A stretch of DNA of 64,000 bases from Micromonospora sp. MP36 (GTDB lineage Bacteria > Actinomycetota > Actinomycetes > Mycobacteriales > Micromonosporaceae). Each line of letters begins with the position of its first letter. Positions within the stretch are counted from its first letter, which is position 1. This document shows positions 8,457 to 16,734 of this stretch, in pieces. The stretch lies in assembly GCF_008119785.1 (NCBI RefSeq), contig NZ_VSFA01000014.1, positions 1 through 64,000 on the forward strand. Direction: 5' to 3'. The notes beneath the pieces were generated by a model, which worked only from the letters and a program-made list of their open reading frames with translations, made no database searches and had not been told where the DNA came from. The translations under genes were made by a program, and so were the position numbers.

Positions 8457-10568
8457 TCAGCCGGCGGGTGGGATGCGGCGGCGGACGTCCGGCGCGGTGG
8501 AGGGGCCGGGCTGCCAGCGGGCCACCCACGGCCGGTCGGCCGGCGGCGTCACCACCCCCTCCTCCAGGGCGGCGTACCGGCCGGCGAGGATCCGCTTCGC
8601 GGCCGCCACGTCCACCGAGTCGGTGTTGGACCACAGCCCGGTGAACAGCTCGTCGACGCGCAGCCTGGCCTGCCGGCAGAACAGGTCAGCCAGCTCGACG
8701 TGCTCCGGGTGCTCCGCCCGTTCGGCGGTGGCCCGTACGCAGACCGCGGCCATCGCGAACAGCTCCGCGCCGATGTCCACCACCCGGCCGAGGAAGGCCT
8801 GCTTGCGCTCCATCTTTCCCTGCCAGCGGGACATCGCGTAGAAGGTGGCCCGGGCCAGCTTGCGCGAGGCGCGCTCGACGTGCCGCAGATGGCCGGCGAG
8901 CGGGCCGAACTCGGCGTACGCCCGGGGTGCCTGACCCTTGCCGACGGCGAGGGTGGGCAGCCACTTCGCGTAGAAGACGCCGGCCCGGGCGCCCGCCTTC
9001 GCCTTGCGGCCCAGCCCGGCGTCGGGGTCGATGATGTCGCCGGCCACCGAGAGGTGAGCGTCGACCGCCTCCCGGGCGATCAGCAGGTGCATGATCTCCG
9101 TGGAGCCCTCGAAGATCCGGTTGATCCGCAGATCGCGCAGCAGCTGCTCAACCGCGGCCGGCCGCTCGCCCCGGGCGGCCAGGGACTCGGCCGTCTCGTA
9201 GCCGCGGCCACCCCGGATCTGGATCAGCTCGTCGGCGATCTTCCAGGCCATCTCGCTGGCGTAGAGCTTCACCAGCGCTGCCTCGATCCGGATGTCGTTA
9301 CGGTCGTCGTCGGCGAGCAGGCAGCAGAGGTCGAGCATGCTCTCCATGCCGTACGTGGTGGCGGCGATAAACGACAGCTTCTTGGCCACCGCCTCGTGCT
9401 CGCCGACCGGCCGGCCCCACTGAACCCGGTCGGCGGCCCACTCCCGGGCCACGTTCAGCGACCACTTGCCGGCGCCCACGCACATGGCCGGCAGCGAGAG
9501 CCGCCCGGTGTTCAACGTGGTCAGGGCGATCTTGAGGCCCTTGCCCTCGCCACCGATCACGTTCTCCTTCGGCACGAACACGTCGTGAAACCGGGTGAGG
9601 CTGTTCTCCAGGCCGCGCAGGCCCACGAAGGCGTTGCGCCGCTCGACCGTGATGCCCTCGCTGTCGCCGTCCACCACGAAGGCAGTGATGCCGCCGCGCC
9701 GCCCCTCGGCAGCCGGCACCCGCGCCATCACCACCAGCAGCGTGGCGACCGTGCCGTTGGTGGCCCAGAGCTTGACCCCGTTGAGCCGGTAGCCGGTGCC
9801 GTCCTCGGTCGGCTCCGCGGTGGTGGCCAGCCGCGCCGGGTCGGAGCCGACGTCCGGCTCGGTGAGCAGGAAGGCGGACACCTCACCGGCGGCCAGCCGG
9901 GGCAGGAAGCGCTGCTTCTGCTCGGGCGTGCCGAACATCTTCAGCGGCTGCGGCACACCGATCGACTGGTGCGCGGAGAGCAGCGCGCTGATCGCCGGGT
10001 TGACCGAGCCGGCCCGCATCAGCGCCCGGCAGTAGTGCAGATTGCTCAGCCCGAGCCCGCCGTACTTCCGGTCGATCTTCATGCCGAACGCGCCCAGCCG
10101 GGCCAGCCCGCGGAACACCTCGTCCGGGATGCGCGCGTCCCGCTCGATCGCCGCGCCGTCCACCTCGGAGTCCAGGTACGCCCCGAACGCGCCGAGGAAC
10201 TCCTCGGCCCGCGCGACGTCCTCGGCTTTCGCGCGGGGCCACGGGTTGATCAGATCGAGCCGGAACCGGCCGAGGAAGAGTTCCTTGCCGAAGCTGGGCC
10301 GGTCCCAGGCCGTCTCCCGGGCCGCCTCGGCGACCTGGCGGGCCTCCTTCTCGGAGACCTGGCCCGCCTCGGTGGGCAGCGGTCCCACCCCGCCCGCCTG
10401 ATCGATCGCGGCGGCCGTGCCGGCCGGCGGTTCGGCGTCGTCGACGACGGGCTCCGGGTCGCGGCCCGGCGACAGACGCGCCGAGCTGGAGTCGTCGATG
10501 GGGGTCACCCGACCGGTCGGGCCCCCGGGTCCGGCGGGATCGGGCCGGCTGTTCTGTGTCGTGGTCAC
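8457..10568 (-). CDS. Acyl-CoA dehydrogenase, long (VLCAD/ACAD9-like) form
   Basis: 703 residues, FAD-dependent desaturation of acyl-CoA thioesters. Residues 1-80 are a low-complexity acidic leader. The core shows AFLLTEPDVGSDPA and KLWATNG for FAD/substrate contacts, and IRGGRGYETAESL followed by NRIFEGSTEIM near the active site. About 150 extra C-terminal residues match the long membrane-associated class rather than the 380-residue soluble enzymes. GTG start with a perfect AGGAGG 6 nt upstream. Single gene. Chain-length specificity cannot be read from sequence; the catalytic base should lie in the segment around IFEGSTE. Confidence 0.92.
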   Translation of the reverse strand: MTTTQNSRPDPAGPGGPTGRVTPIDDSSSARLSPGRDPEPVVDDAEPPAGTAAAIDQAGGVGPLPTEAGQVSEKEARQVAEAARETAWDRPSFGKELFLGRFRLDLINPWPRAKAEDVARAEEFLGAFGAYLDSEVDGAAIERDARIPDEVFRGLARLGAFGMKIDRKYGGLGLSNLHYCRALMRAGSVNPAISALLSAHQSIGVPQPLKMFGTPEQKQRFLPRLAAGEVSAFLLTEPDVGSDPARLATTAEPTEDGTGYRLNGVKLWATNGTVATLLVVMARVPAAEGRRGGITAFVVDGDSEGITVERRNAFVGLRGLENSLTRFHDVFVPKENVIGGEGKGLKIALTTLNTGRLSLPAMCVGAGKWSLNVAREWAADRVQWGRPVGEHEAVAKKLSFIAATTYGMESMLDLCCLLADDDRNDIRIEAALVKLYASEMAWKIADELIQIRGGRGYETAESLAARGERPAAVEQLLRDLRINRIFEGSTEIMHLLIAREAVDAHLSVAGDIIDPDAGLGRKAKAGARAGVFYAKWLPTLAVGKGQAPRAYAEFGPLAGHLRHVERASRKLARATFYAMSRWQGKMERKQAFLGRVVDIGAELFAMAAVCVRATAERAEHPEHVELADLFCRQARLRVDELFTGLWSNTDSVDVAAAKRILAGRYAALEEGVVTPPADRPWVARWQPGPSTAPDVRRRIPPAG

Positions 10569-10689
10569 GGCTGCCTCCTGGAGACCTCGGTCCGGCTGCG
10601 TCGACGTGCTCGACGAGAACGACGCTACCCCCGGTTGTTACCCAGCGGTAGCCTTCGACGCACGTCCGATTTGGCGGGACCGGCGCCGG

Positions 10690-11193
10690 TCAGTCGCCGG
10701 GCAGCACCACCGGGTCGTCGTCCTCGTCGTCGATGTCGCCGTCACCCCAGTTGCGCCGGGCGAACGGCAGGATCAACCAGAAGACCAGGAACCACACCGC
10801 GGTCAGCGCGCTCAGCACCAGGGCGACCGGCCGGCTCAGCACGAAGTCGGTGATCAGCAGGACCGCGCTGACCATCGAGATCAGCATGAAGGCCAGCCCG
10901 CCGGTGGCCATCAGGTGGGCGTACCGCACCAGTTCCGGCTTGCGGCCCTGACGGAACAGCGCCCGGTGAAAGGCCACCGGCGAGATGATCATCGCGGTGG
11001 CCGCGGCGGCGGCCAGCAGCGAGACGATGTAAACGTGCTTCTGGAAGCCGGTGGTCCGGGTGAAACCATTGCTGAACGGCAGGGTAAGCAGGAAGGCGAA
11101 GAGGATCTGCACCCCGGTCTGCGCCACCCGCAGCTCCTGGAGCAGGTCGGCGAAGTTGCGCTGCCAACGCTGCTTCTCGGTTTCCTTGGACAC
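10690..11193 (-). CDS. DUF6328-like membrane protein
   Basis: 167 residues with four hydrophobic segments: ILFAFLLTLPF, an Ala-rich VSLLAAAAATAMII helix, AFMLISMVSAVLLI, and a C-terminal WFLVFWLILPFA. The cytoplasmic N terminus contains WQRNFADLLQELRVAQTGVQ, the hallmark start of this actinobacterial family. It ends in an acidic tail (DGDIDDEDDD). GTG start with GGAGGT upstream. Function unknown; family call from the pattern of the N-terminal helix followed by the first membrane segment. Confidence 0.8.
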   Translation of the reverse strand: MSKETEKQRWQRNFADLLQELRVAQTGVQILFAFLLTLPFSNGFTRTTGFQKHVYIVSLLAAAAATAMIISPVAFHRALFRQGRKPELVRYAHLMATGGLAFMLISMVSAVLLITDFVLSRPVALVLSALTAVWFLVFWLILPFARRNWGDGDIDDEDDDPVVLPGD

Positions 11194-11217
11194 GCGCTAC
11201 CTCCAGGGAAGACGGTA

Positions 11218-11244
11218 CTGCCGGCGGGGAGCCCCCGCCGGCAG
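11218..11244 (-). terminator. Terminator after the SIS-domain gene
   Basis: Perfect 12-bp stem (11218-11229 with 11233-11244), 3-nt loop, 38 nt past the minus-strand SIS gene. It separates that operon from the DUF6328-like gene. Confidence 0.7.
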
Positions 11245-11281
11245 CACGCCTGTGCCCGGTCCGCGCCGTCGCGAAACCGGT

Positions 11282-12025
11282 TCATGCACCCCGGCGGATC
11301 CGGCCGGCGTACCGGGCCTCCAGCTCGGCGTTGTGCTCGTCGCCGCCGGTGATGTTGGCCGACAGGTAGACCGGGGGCCGCTCCCCCGCCGCCAGCAGCC
11401 GGGCCACCACCTCCGCCACGACCTGCTGCGCCAGCAGCGCGGCGGTGATCGAGGAGACCGCGCCGACCGCGCCGCCGCCGGGCAGCGGCAGGGTGGCGTC
11501 GCCGTACGGGGCCCCGTTGTCGAGCACCACGTCGGCGAAGTCGGCCAGCTTGCGGCCGGACGGGTGGCGCGAGGTCATCCGGGCGGAGTGCGCCGCCGAG
11601 GTGATCGCGATCAGCGCGTGCCCGCGTTCCTTGACGATGGACGCGAACTCCACCATCGCGCCGTTCACCCCGGAGTTGGAGGCGAGCACGAAGACGTCCT
11701 GCGGGCGGATCGGGGCCAGCTCGTAGAGGCGGTGCGCCACCTCGGGCTCGCGCTCCAGTTTCGGGCCGAGCACGTCGACCGGCTCACCGCCGTACAGGAC
11801 CAGGTCACGCAGGGCGATCCGGTTGGTGGGGACCAGCCCGCCGGCCCTGCCGGCGATCTCCATGGCCAGGGCCTCCGAATGCCCGGTGCCGAACGCGTGG
11901 ACCACCCCGTCGGCGCGCAGCGACTCGGCGATCAGGTCGGCGGCCCGGGCCACCCCCTCCCGCTGGCCGGCGGCCACCCGGCCGATCGTCTCGGTCACCA
12001 CCGCCAGGTACGCCTCGGCGCTCAC
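11282..12025 (-). CDS. SIS-domain phosphosugar isomerase/binding protein
   Basis: 247 residues forming one SIS domain. The phosphosugar loop is visible as VHAFGTGHSEALAMEIAGRAGG. The second loop is VFVLASNSGVNGAMVE, followed by ALIAITSAAHSARM. It looks like the stand-alone UPF0309-type SIS proteins that bind amino-sugar phosphates. Its GTG start overlaps the TGA of a mini-ORF, which overlaps the stop of the acetyltransferase gene upstream, giving a coupled four-gene minus-strand operon. Substrate unknown; a role in amino-sugar recycling is possible given the partner acetyltransferase. Confidence 0.85.
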   Translation of the reverse strand: MSAEAYLAVVTETIGRVAAGQREGVARAADLIAESLRADGVVHAFGTGHSEALAMEIAGRAGGLVPTNRIALRDLVLYGGEPVDVLGPKLEREPEVAHRLYELAPIRPQDVFVLASNSGVNGAMVEFASIVKERGHALIAITSAAHSARMTSRHPSGRKLADFADVVLDNGAPYGDATLPLPGGGAVGAVSSITAALLAQQVVAEVVARLLAAGERPPVYLSANITGGDEHNAELEARYAGRIRRGA

Positions 12026-12111
12026 GCCGCCGCCTCGCTTCGCTCCGCGGCGGCGCGAGGCGCCACGCTGCTGAGCCGGATGGTTCGCTCGCTTCGCTCG
12101 CTCACGCTCAT
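12022..12111 (-). CDS. 29-residue mini-ORF (SERTIR type) between coupled genes
   Basis: ATG (12109-12111) overlaps the acetyltransferase stop; its TGA (12022-12024) overlaps the GTG of the SIS gene. The peptide contains SERTIR near the middle and ends AERSEAAA. A second copy with the same features lies between the cdd-like gene and era at 29932-30006. The two share a block of about 20 identical nt plus GCGGAGCGAAGCG. It may be a repeat that happens to keep the reading frame and coupling, or a real peptide. Confidence 0.5.
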   Translation of the reverse strand: MSVSERSERTIRLSSVAPRAAAERSEAAA

Positions 12112-12920
12112 AATTCCTCCGTCCGTCGGTTCCGGGCCAGCCAGTCCACCGCGAAGTCGACCGCCACCCGCTGCCTCATCAACCGGCCCGTCCCGTCGCC
12201 GACCGGCCCGAGCCCTACCGCACCGGTGGCCTCCAGGTCGACGCCGAGCCGGGCGAAGTCCCCCTCATCGAGGACGATGTCCTCCCACCACACCCACTCG
12301 CGGCCACCGTCGCCGGTCAGCACGGCCCCGCCGCAGCGCTGCCGGGGCGGCGCCGGCTGCCGGTACTCCGCCAGGTGCAGCGACGTGTTGCTGTCGTGGC
12401 CCACACCGAGCAGCAGGACGTCGGCGTCCAGGTCGTAGAGGCGGGCCAGCGGGGAACCCTCGCCGAGCATGCCGGCCAGCGCGTGGCCGGCGACGATCCG
12501 GTCGGCGGCCGGCCCGAGCGCGGCGAACGAGACGTACGGGTGGTCGCTGCGCCGGGCGCCCGGCCAGGTGCGGACCAGCTCGGCCAGGGCACCCATGAAC
12601 CGGCTCGGCGTCACCGCCGGATCGAAGCCGGGCAGCTCGGCCCGGATGACCGGCCACCAGTCCTCGGGCACCGGCGGGTTCGACCAGCCCGCGGGGTCGC
12701 TGTTGTCCGGCGTGTGGGTGGGCACCACGACCGTCCCGTCCCGACCGAGCACATCGCGCAGGGCGAGCAGCACCGCCTCCGGCCCGCCGCAGAGAAAACC
12801 CAGCGGGCCCAGCGCCGCGTGCACCAGCACAGTCCCGCCGGGGCGTACGCCGAGGGCGCGGAACTGGGCGGCGAGCGACGCGCGGGTATGCGGCCGGGCC
12901 GGTGCGGCGCCGGCGATCAT
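12108..12920 (-). CDS. AAC(3)-type aminoglycoside N-acetyltransferase homologue
   Basis: 270 residues of the AAC(3) fold. The N-terminal segment reads VRPGGTVLVHAALGPLGF (acetyl-CoA binding region in this family), then DGTVVVPTHT, a SDHPYVSFAALG block containing the conserved His, and LLLLGVGHDSNTSLHLAEY. Members transfer acetyl from acetyl-CoA to the 3-amino group of aminoglycosides, though many chromosomal copies act on unknown substrates. ATG overlaps the stop of the alpha/beta hydrolase gene, so it is translationally coupled. In a Micromonospora-type host it could give self-resistance, but no biosynthetic genes are nearby. Confidence 0.85.
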   Translation of the reverse strand: MIAGAAPARPHTRASLAAQFRALGVRPGGTVLVHAALGPLGFLCGGPEAVLLALRDVLGRDGTVVVPTHTPDNSDPAGWSNPPVPEDWWPVIRAELPGFDPAVTPSRFMGALAELVRTWPGARRSDHPYVSFAALGPAADRIVAGHALAGMLGEGSPLARLYDLDADVLLLGVGHDSNTSLHLAEYRQPAPPRQRCGGAVLTGDGGREWVWWEDIVLDEGDFARLGVDLEATGAVGLGPVGDGTGRLMRQRVAVDFAVDWLARNRRTEEL

Positions 12921-13741
12921 CGGCCCACCCGGGCGAGGATCGCCGCGGCCAACGGGGCGGGCGCCTCGTCCGGGATCCAGTGCGTCACGCCGGACAGTTC
13001 GACGAACCGGTAGTCGCCGGTCACGTGCGCGGCGCAGGACTCGGCCGCCGTCCGGCCGATCGCGATGTCCCGGTCGCTCCACACGAAGGTGGTCGGCACG
13101 TCCACCGGCCCGACGGCCTTCAGGTCCGACCCGGTCATGGCCCGGTACCAGTTCAACGCGGCGGTCAACGCGGCCGGCTCGCGCATCGGGTCGGCGTAGC
13201 GGGCCACCCGCGCGCGGTCGCCCACCCCGCCGAGCATCCGGCGCAGCGCGGTGGCGTCGAGCGCGAGCAGCACCCGCTCCGCCTTGCCCGGCTTGCGGAA
13301 CAGCGCGATGTACGCGGAGCGGGCCTTCTGCCGCGGGTCGGTGGCGAGCGCGTGGGCCATCGCCGCCGGATGCGGCACCGACACCGCGGTCAGGGTGCGG
13401 ACCCGCTCCGGGTGCACCGCCGCCAGACCCCAGGCCACGATCGCCCCCCAGTCGTGCCCGACCACGTGCGCGGCCTTGACGCCGAGCGCGTCGAGCACGC
13501 CGGCCGCGTCCGCCACCAGCTCCGGGATCCGGTACGCCTCGACCGCCGCCGGCCGGGCACCCGGCGAGTAGCCGCGCTGGTCTAGCGCGTACGTGCGCAG
13601 CCCGGCGGCGTGCAGCGCGGGCACCACCCCGTCCCACTCGCCGCCGTGCTGCGGGAAGCCGTGCAGCAGCAGGACCGGGACGCCGTCCTCGGGACCGCAG
13701 GTGCGTACCTCGAACGTCAGACCTCGCGCGTCGACCCGCAT
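12917..13741 (-). CDS. Alpha/beta hydrolase, epoxide-hydrolase-like
   Basis: 274 residues. Oxyanion region LLLHGFPQ, nucleophile elbow GHDWGA (Asp nucleophile rather than Ser, as in epoxide hydrolases and haloalkane dehalogenases), a WYRAMTG cap region, an acidic residue in WSDRDIAIG, and the catalytic His in SGVTHWIPDEAP. DQRGYSPGARP is also a signature of the epoxide-hydrolase group. First gene of the minus-strand operon. Its start codon lies only 18 bp from the end of the tnpB-like gene, so the mobile element sits in what should be its promoter region. Confidence 0.88.
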   Translation of the reverse strand: MRVDARGLTFEVRTCGPEDGVPVLLLHGFPQHGGEWDGVVPALHAAGLRTYALDQRGYSPGARPAAVEAYRIPELVADAAGVLDALGVKAAHVVGHDWGAIVAWGLAAVHPERVRTLTAVSVPHPAAMAHALATDPRQKARSAYIALFRKPGKAERVLLALDATALRRMLGGVGDRARVARYADPMREPAALTAALNWYRAMTGSDLKAVGPVDVPTTFVWSDRDIAIGRTAAESCAAHVTGDYRFVELSGVTHWIPDEAPAPLAAAILARVGR

Positions 13742-13744
13742 GAT

Positions 13745-14110
13745 CGGCAGCGTCCCTGATCAGCTTAGTGATCTTGAGTCGGATTGGGTTTCCGGGATCG
13801 TTTCCCACCGTGGTGGTGTCGCGTGGGCGTGGAAGTGGAATCCTGCGCCCAGGGCGGCTCCGCGTGGCTGGTGGCCGGGGGTGGGTGTGCTGGTCGTGTT
13901 CACGCCCTGGTGTCGGTGGGCTGCGCGGGGCAGCTTCCGGTCCGTTGGTGCGTGTCCCTCCGGACGCTTTCCCGCTCGGCGGTGGGGCCGGGTGGGGGAG
14001 GGTGCCCTGCGTCGCCTGGGCGCGGGGCGTGGTGCCTTGCGCCGGGTGGGGCCGGTCTTCGACCGGTCGGCCCGGCGGGTCTTCGTGATGACCGCGGAGG
14101 CTTCGAGTTT
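13745..14110 (-). ncRNA. Candidate omegaRNA/reRNA region at the tnpB 3' end
   Basis: The final 340 nt of tnpB encode an atypical Arg/Pro-rich, then Thr/Pro-rich tail that does not look like a folded domain. In characterised elements the guide RNA spans the end of tnpB and runs to the element end, where the following host sequence becomes the guide. If so, the guide here would read toward the hydrolase start near 13741-13757. No boundary can be fixed from sequence alone. Confidence 0.3.
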
Positions 14111-15721
14111 GTCGACCACGGCGCGGATGACCATGTGCCCGGTGGTCTTGTCGGTGACGGTCTTGGCCTGGTGGGTGAGGCCGCGGGCGGCGATGCGCCG
14201 CCAGGCACCGTGGTCGCGGTCGCCCTCCCAACGGCAGGACTGGTGGGGGCAGACGGCCCACTTCCAACCCGCCACGGTCGGCTTATCCGGGGCCTTGCAG
14301 TGCCGTAGCGGGGTCAAGCATTGCGGGCAGTGCTTCGAGGTGTTGCGGGCAGGCGTGGTGACGACGGCGATACCCGCCTCGGCGGCGAGGTGTCGCATCC
14401 GGTCGACGATCTGCCCGCGCACCTGCTGGGACAGGCGGGTGTTGAGGGTGGCGCCCATGCCCTTGGCCTCCAAGGACCGCAGGTCTTCGACGTAGATGAC
14501 GGTCGCCCGGGCGGCGATGGCCTGGTCGACCGCCCAGCGGGCGGCGGCCCACGCGAGCGCGGCGTTCAGGTTGGAGCGGCGGTCGGAGACGTGGCGGATC
14601 TCGTCACGCAGTACCGCAAGCTTGCCGACGAGGTGATGCCGCTCGTTGCCGCCAGCGAGGCGTTGGTAGTGGTCGGCTTTGGCGTGCAGCCGCTCACCGT
14701 GACGGCGCAGGCGGTGCTGTTTCGCGAGGACCCCGGCGGCCCGGAACTGACCACCCGCCCCCAACGCGGTGATCCGCCCATCCTCGTGCAGGCGCAGGGC
14801 TCCCGCGCTGAGGAGAGTGTTCAGACCCCAGTCCACCCCGACCGCCACCGTGTGACCGGCGCGCCCGGCCTTCGGCACCGGATGGCTGTATGCCATATCG
14901 GCGCGCACCTGCCGGCCGGTGACCCGGAGGGTGGGCAGGTGCACCACCGCGCCCGCGGGGACCGTGGGCGGCAGGCTGATCGGACAGGCCACCCACGTCC
15001 AATCCCGATACGATCGCGGATCCGGACGTGAGGGAAGCTGCAACCGCAGCAACACCCTCCGAGGGTCGGTGTCGCCGCGTTCGATGGTGGCCTGCTGCCG
15101 GTCACACGCGGCCAGCAACAGCATCCGCGGGACCCTCGGGACGCCTTCCAGCTCGAACACGTCCACCGGCAGACGGCCATTGACGGCACGGAACCTGGCA
15201 ACCTGCCGCGTGCGGGACTTGATGACGCTCGACGGCAGATGCTCCCCGCCCGGAACCGCCTTGCGTACCTGCTCCCACTCCTGCGCGGTGCGCTGACGCG
15301 GATCGGCCGGCCACGTCGCCAGCACCCCGCCGGTCAGGCCAGCACGCCACGACGCCGAGCGCAGAATGCGGCCCGCCTGCTCCTGGGCCATCCGCACGAT
15401 CCGGTCATTGACCCTCACACCCTCGGCCGTGGTGACGGTCCAGCCCAAACGCCGCAACGCCATCCACGCGTTCGACGGAAGCTTCCGGCCCCCCGCGTCG
15501 TGTCCGGAGGCCAACACCTCCGCATCCGCGGAGTTCCAGCGCTCAACCAACAGGCCGGAGACCATCCCCGCCACCAGATCGGCACACCAGCCGATCCGTT
15601 GCGCCAGCACCGCCTGCGGCAGGACCTCACCGGTCTCCTCGTCCACCCCTGATCGGAGCAACGTGCGGGCGCAAGCGGTGCGGGAGGCCTCGCCCTCAGC
15701 CAGCGGCAGCTTTCCGGTCAC
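13760..15721 (-). CDS. tnpB: TnpB-like RuvC nuclease (IS605/IS607 accessory family), large form
   Basis: 653 residues. The RuvC-like core is intact: Asp297 in GVDWGLN, Glu412 in VIYVEDL and Asp503 in the WEGDRDHGAW block. A zinc ribbon (CPQC at 465-468, CPHQSC at 491-496) sits between the second and third acidic residues, as in TnpB and Cas12. The N-terminal part (about 290 residues) is longer than in classic 400-residue TnpB. The last 110 residues are basic and low-complexity, as expected where the DNA also encodes an overlapping guide (omega/reRNA) transcript. No TnpA recombinase or CRISPR array is present. Known TnpBs are RNA-guided DNA nucleases that maintain their transposon; activity here is inferred. 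GTG start. Confidence 0.88.
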   Translation of the reverse strand: MTGKLPLAEGEASRTACARTLLRSGVDEETGEVLPQAVLAQRIGWCADLVAGMVSGLLVERWNSADAEVLASGHDAGGRKLPSNAWMALRRLGWTVTTAEGVRVNDRIVRMAQEQAGRILRSASWRAGLTGGVLATWPADPRQRTAQEWEQVRKAVPGGEHLPSSVIKSRTRQVARFRAVNGRLPVDVFELEGVPRVPRMLLLAACDRQQATIERGDTDPRRVLLRLQLPSRPDPRSYRDWTWVACPISLPPTVPAGAVVHLPTLRVTGRQVRADMAYSHPVPKAGRAGHTVAVGVDWGLNTLLSAGALRLHEDGRITALGAGGQFRAAGVLAKQHRLRRHGERLHAKADHYQRLAGGNERHHLVGKLAVLRDEIRHVSDRRSNLNAALAWAAARWAVDQAIAARATVIYVEDLRSLEAKGMGATLNTRLSQQVRGQIVDRMRHLAAEAGIAVVTTPARNTSKHCPQCLTPLRHCKAPDKPTVAGWKWAVCPHQSCRWEGDRDHGAWRRIAARGLTHQAKTVTDKTTGHMVIRAVVDKLEASAVITKTRRADRSKTGPTRRKAPRPAPRRRRAPSPTRPHRRAGKRPEGHAPTDRKLPRAAHRHQGVNTTSTPTPGHQPRGAALGAGFHFHAHATPPRWETIPETQSDSRSLS

Positions 15722-15835
15722 CGGCTCATCGCCTCGACATCGATCCAGGAGAACCCGCGATCACGACCGGCCCACCTCACCGGAATCTCCCCCGAACCAG
15801 CCCAAAGACGAAGCGCCACGGTCCACACGGCTAAC

Positions 15836-15873
15836 CTATGATCACCGACGATTCCTATCAAGTTGGTCAGCCT
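15836..15873. repeat. 38-bp sequence shared with 55519-55557
   Basis: The core ACCGACGATTCCTA followed by TCAAGTTGGTCAGCCT occurs here and at 55519-55557 (where one extra A is present) in the same orientation. Flanks are unrelated. It lies on the 5' side of tnpB, so it may be the element end or an insertion-site core. Confidence 0.75.
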
Positions 15874-15950
15874 ACCCAGCCGGGCCGGCGCCGCCCGCCC
15901 TGCTGGGCCGGCGGTGGGCGCCGGTGCTAGCGTCTGCCGGAGACAACTTC

Positions 15951-16041
<91 letters not shown>

Positions 16042-16129
16042 CGGTCAACCTCCAGCCGCGCCGTCGTCCGGGCATCCGGACGCGGCGTGCGTCTTCTCCT
16101 GGTTCACCCTCGACGAACTGGGAGCAGCC

Positions 16130-16717
16130 ATGAACCACACCACCAACCGGTGGCGGACCATCGACATCGTCATCGCCTCCGTGATCGCGGTCGCCTTCGG
16201 CGTGATCTTCTGGGCCTGGGGCCTGGTCTGGAGCGCCACCGACGCCGCCTTCGCCTTCTTCCCGCCGGCGCAGACCCTCATCTACGGCGTCTGGCTGGTG
16301 CCGGCCGTCCTCGGCGGCCTGGTCATCCGCAAGCCGGGCGCGTCGCTGTACTGCGAGCTGGTGGCGGCGATCGTCTCCGCGCTGCTGGGCAGCCAGTGGG
16401 GCGGCACCGTCATCGTGCAGGGCCTGATGCAGGGCGTCGGCGCCGAGCTGGCCTTCGCCGCTCTGCGGTACCGCTCGTACCGGCTGCCGGCCGCGCTGCT
16501 GGCCGGTGCGCTGACCGGCCTGACCGCGGCGATCTTCGACTTCGTCTACTGGAACAAGACCTACGAGCTGGTCAGCTACCGGATCCCGTACGCGCTGCTG
16601 ACGATCGTGAGCGCCACCGTGATCGCCGGCGCCGGCGGCTGGTTCCTCACCCGCGCGCTGGCCAACACCGGCGTCCTCGACCGCTTCCCCGCCGGCCGCG
16701 AACGCGCCGCCGTCTGA
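16130..16717 (+). CDS. ykoE: ECF transporter substrate-binding (S) component YkoE
   Basis: 195-residue membrane protein with about six hydrophobic segments, the substrate-capture subunit of the YkoEDC thiamine/HMP importer. YkoE-like features include the N-terminal VIASVIAVAFGVIFWAWG segment, then FFPPAQTLIYGVWLVPAVL, and GSQWGGTVIVQGLMQGVGAEL in the middle. ATG 16130. The TPP riboswitch just upstream supports thiamine-pathway specificity. A 20-bp hairpin separates it from ykoD. Confidence 0.93.
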   Translation: MNHTTNRWRTIDIVIASVIAVAFGVIFWAWGLVWSATDAAFAFFPPAQTLIYGVWLVPAVLGGLVIRKPGASLYCELVAAIVSALLGSQWGGTVIVQGLMQGVGAELAFAALRYRSYRLPAALLAGALTGLTAAIFDFVYWNKTYELVSYRIPYALLTIVSATVIAGAGGWFLTRALANTGVLDRFPAGRERAAV

Positions 16718-16734
16718 CCGCCGGGACCAGCGGG

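Noticed and set aside
7434..10853. 1139-codon plus-strand frame
   Set aside because: Lies antisense to the acyl-CoA dehydrogenase and over the small membrane proteins; a GC-rich shadow without any domain.
12108..12920. Calling the AAC(3)-like gene a proven resistance gene
   Set aside because: The family is clear but many chromosomal members do not modify aminoglycosides and no antibiotic cluster is nearby.
12921..14267. N-terminal extension of the acetyltransferase frame to 719 codons
   Set aside because: The extra part is an alternative reading of the hydrolase and tnpB genes; the acetyltransferase domain starts at the ATG overlapping the hydrolase stop.
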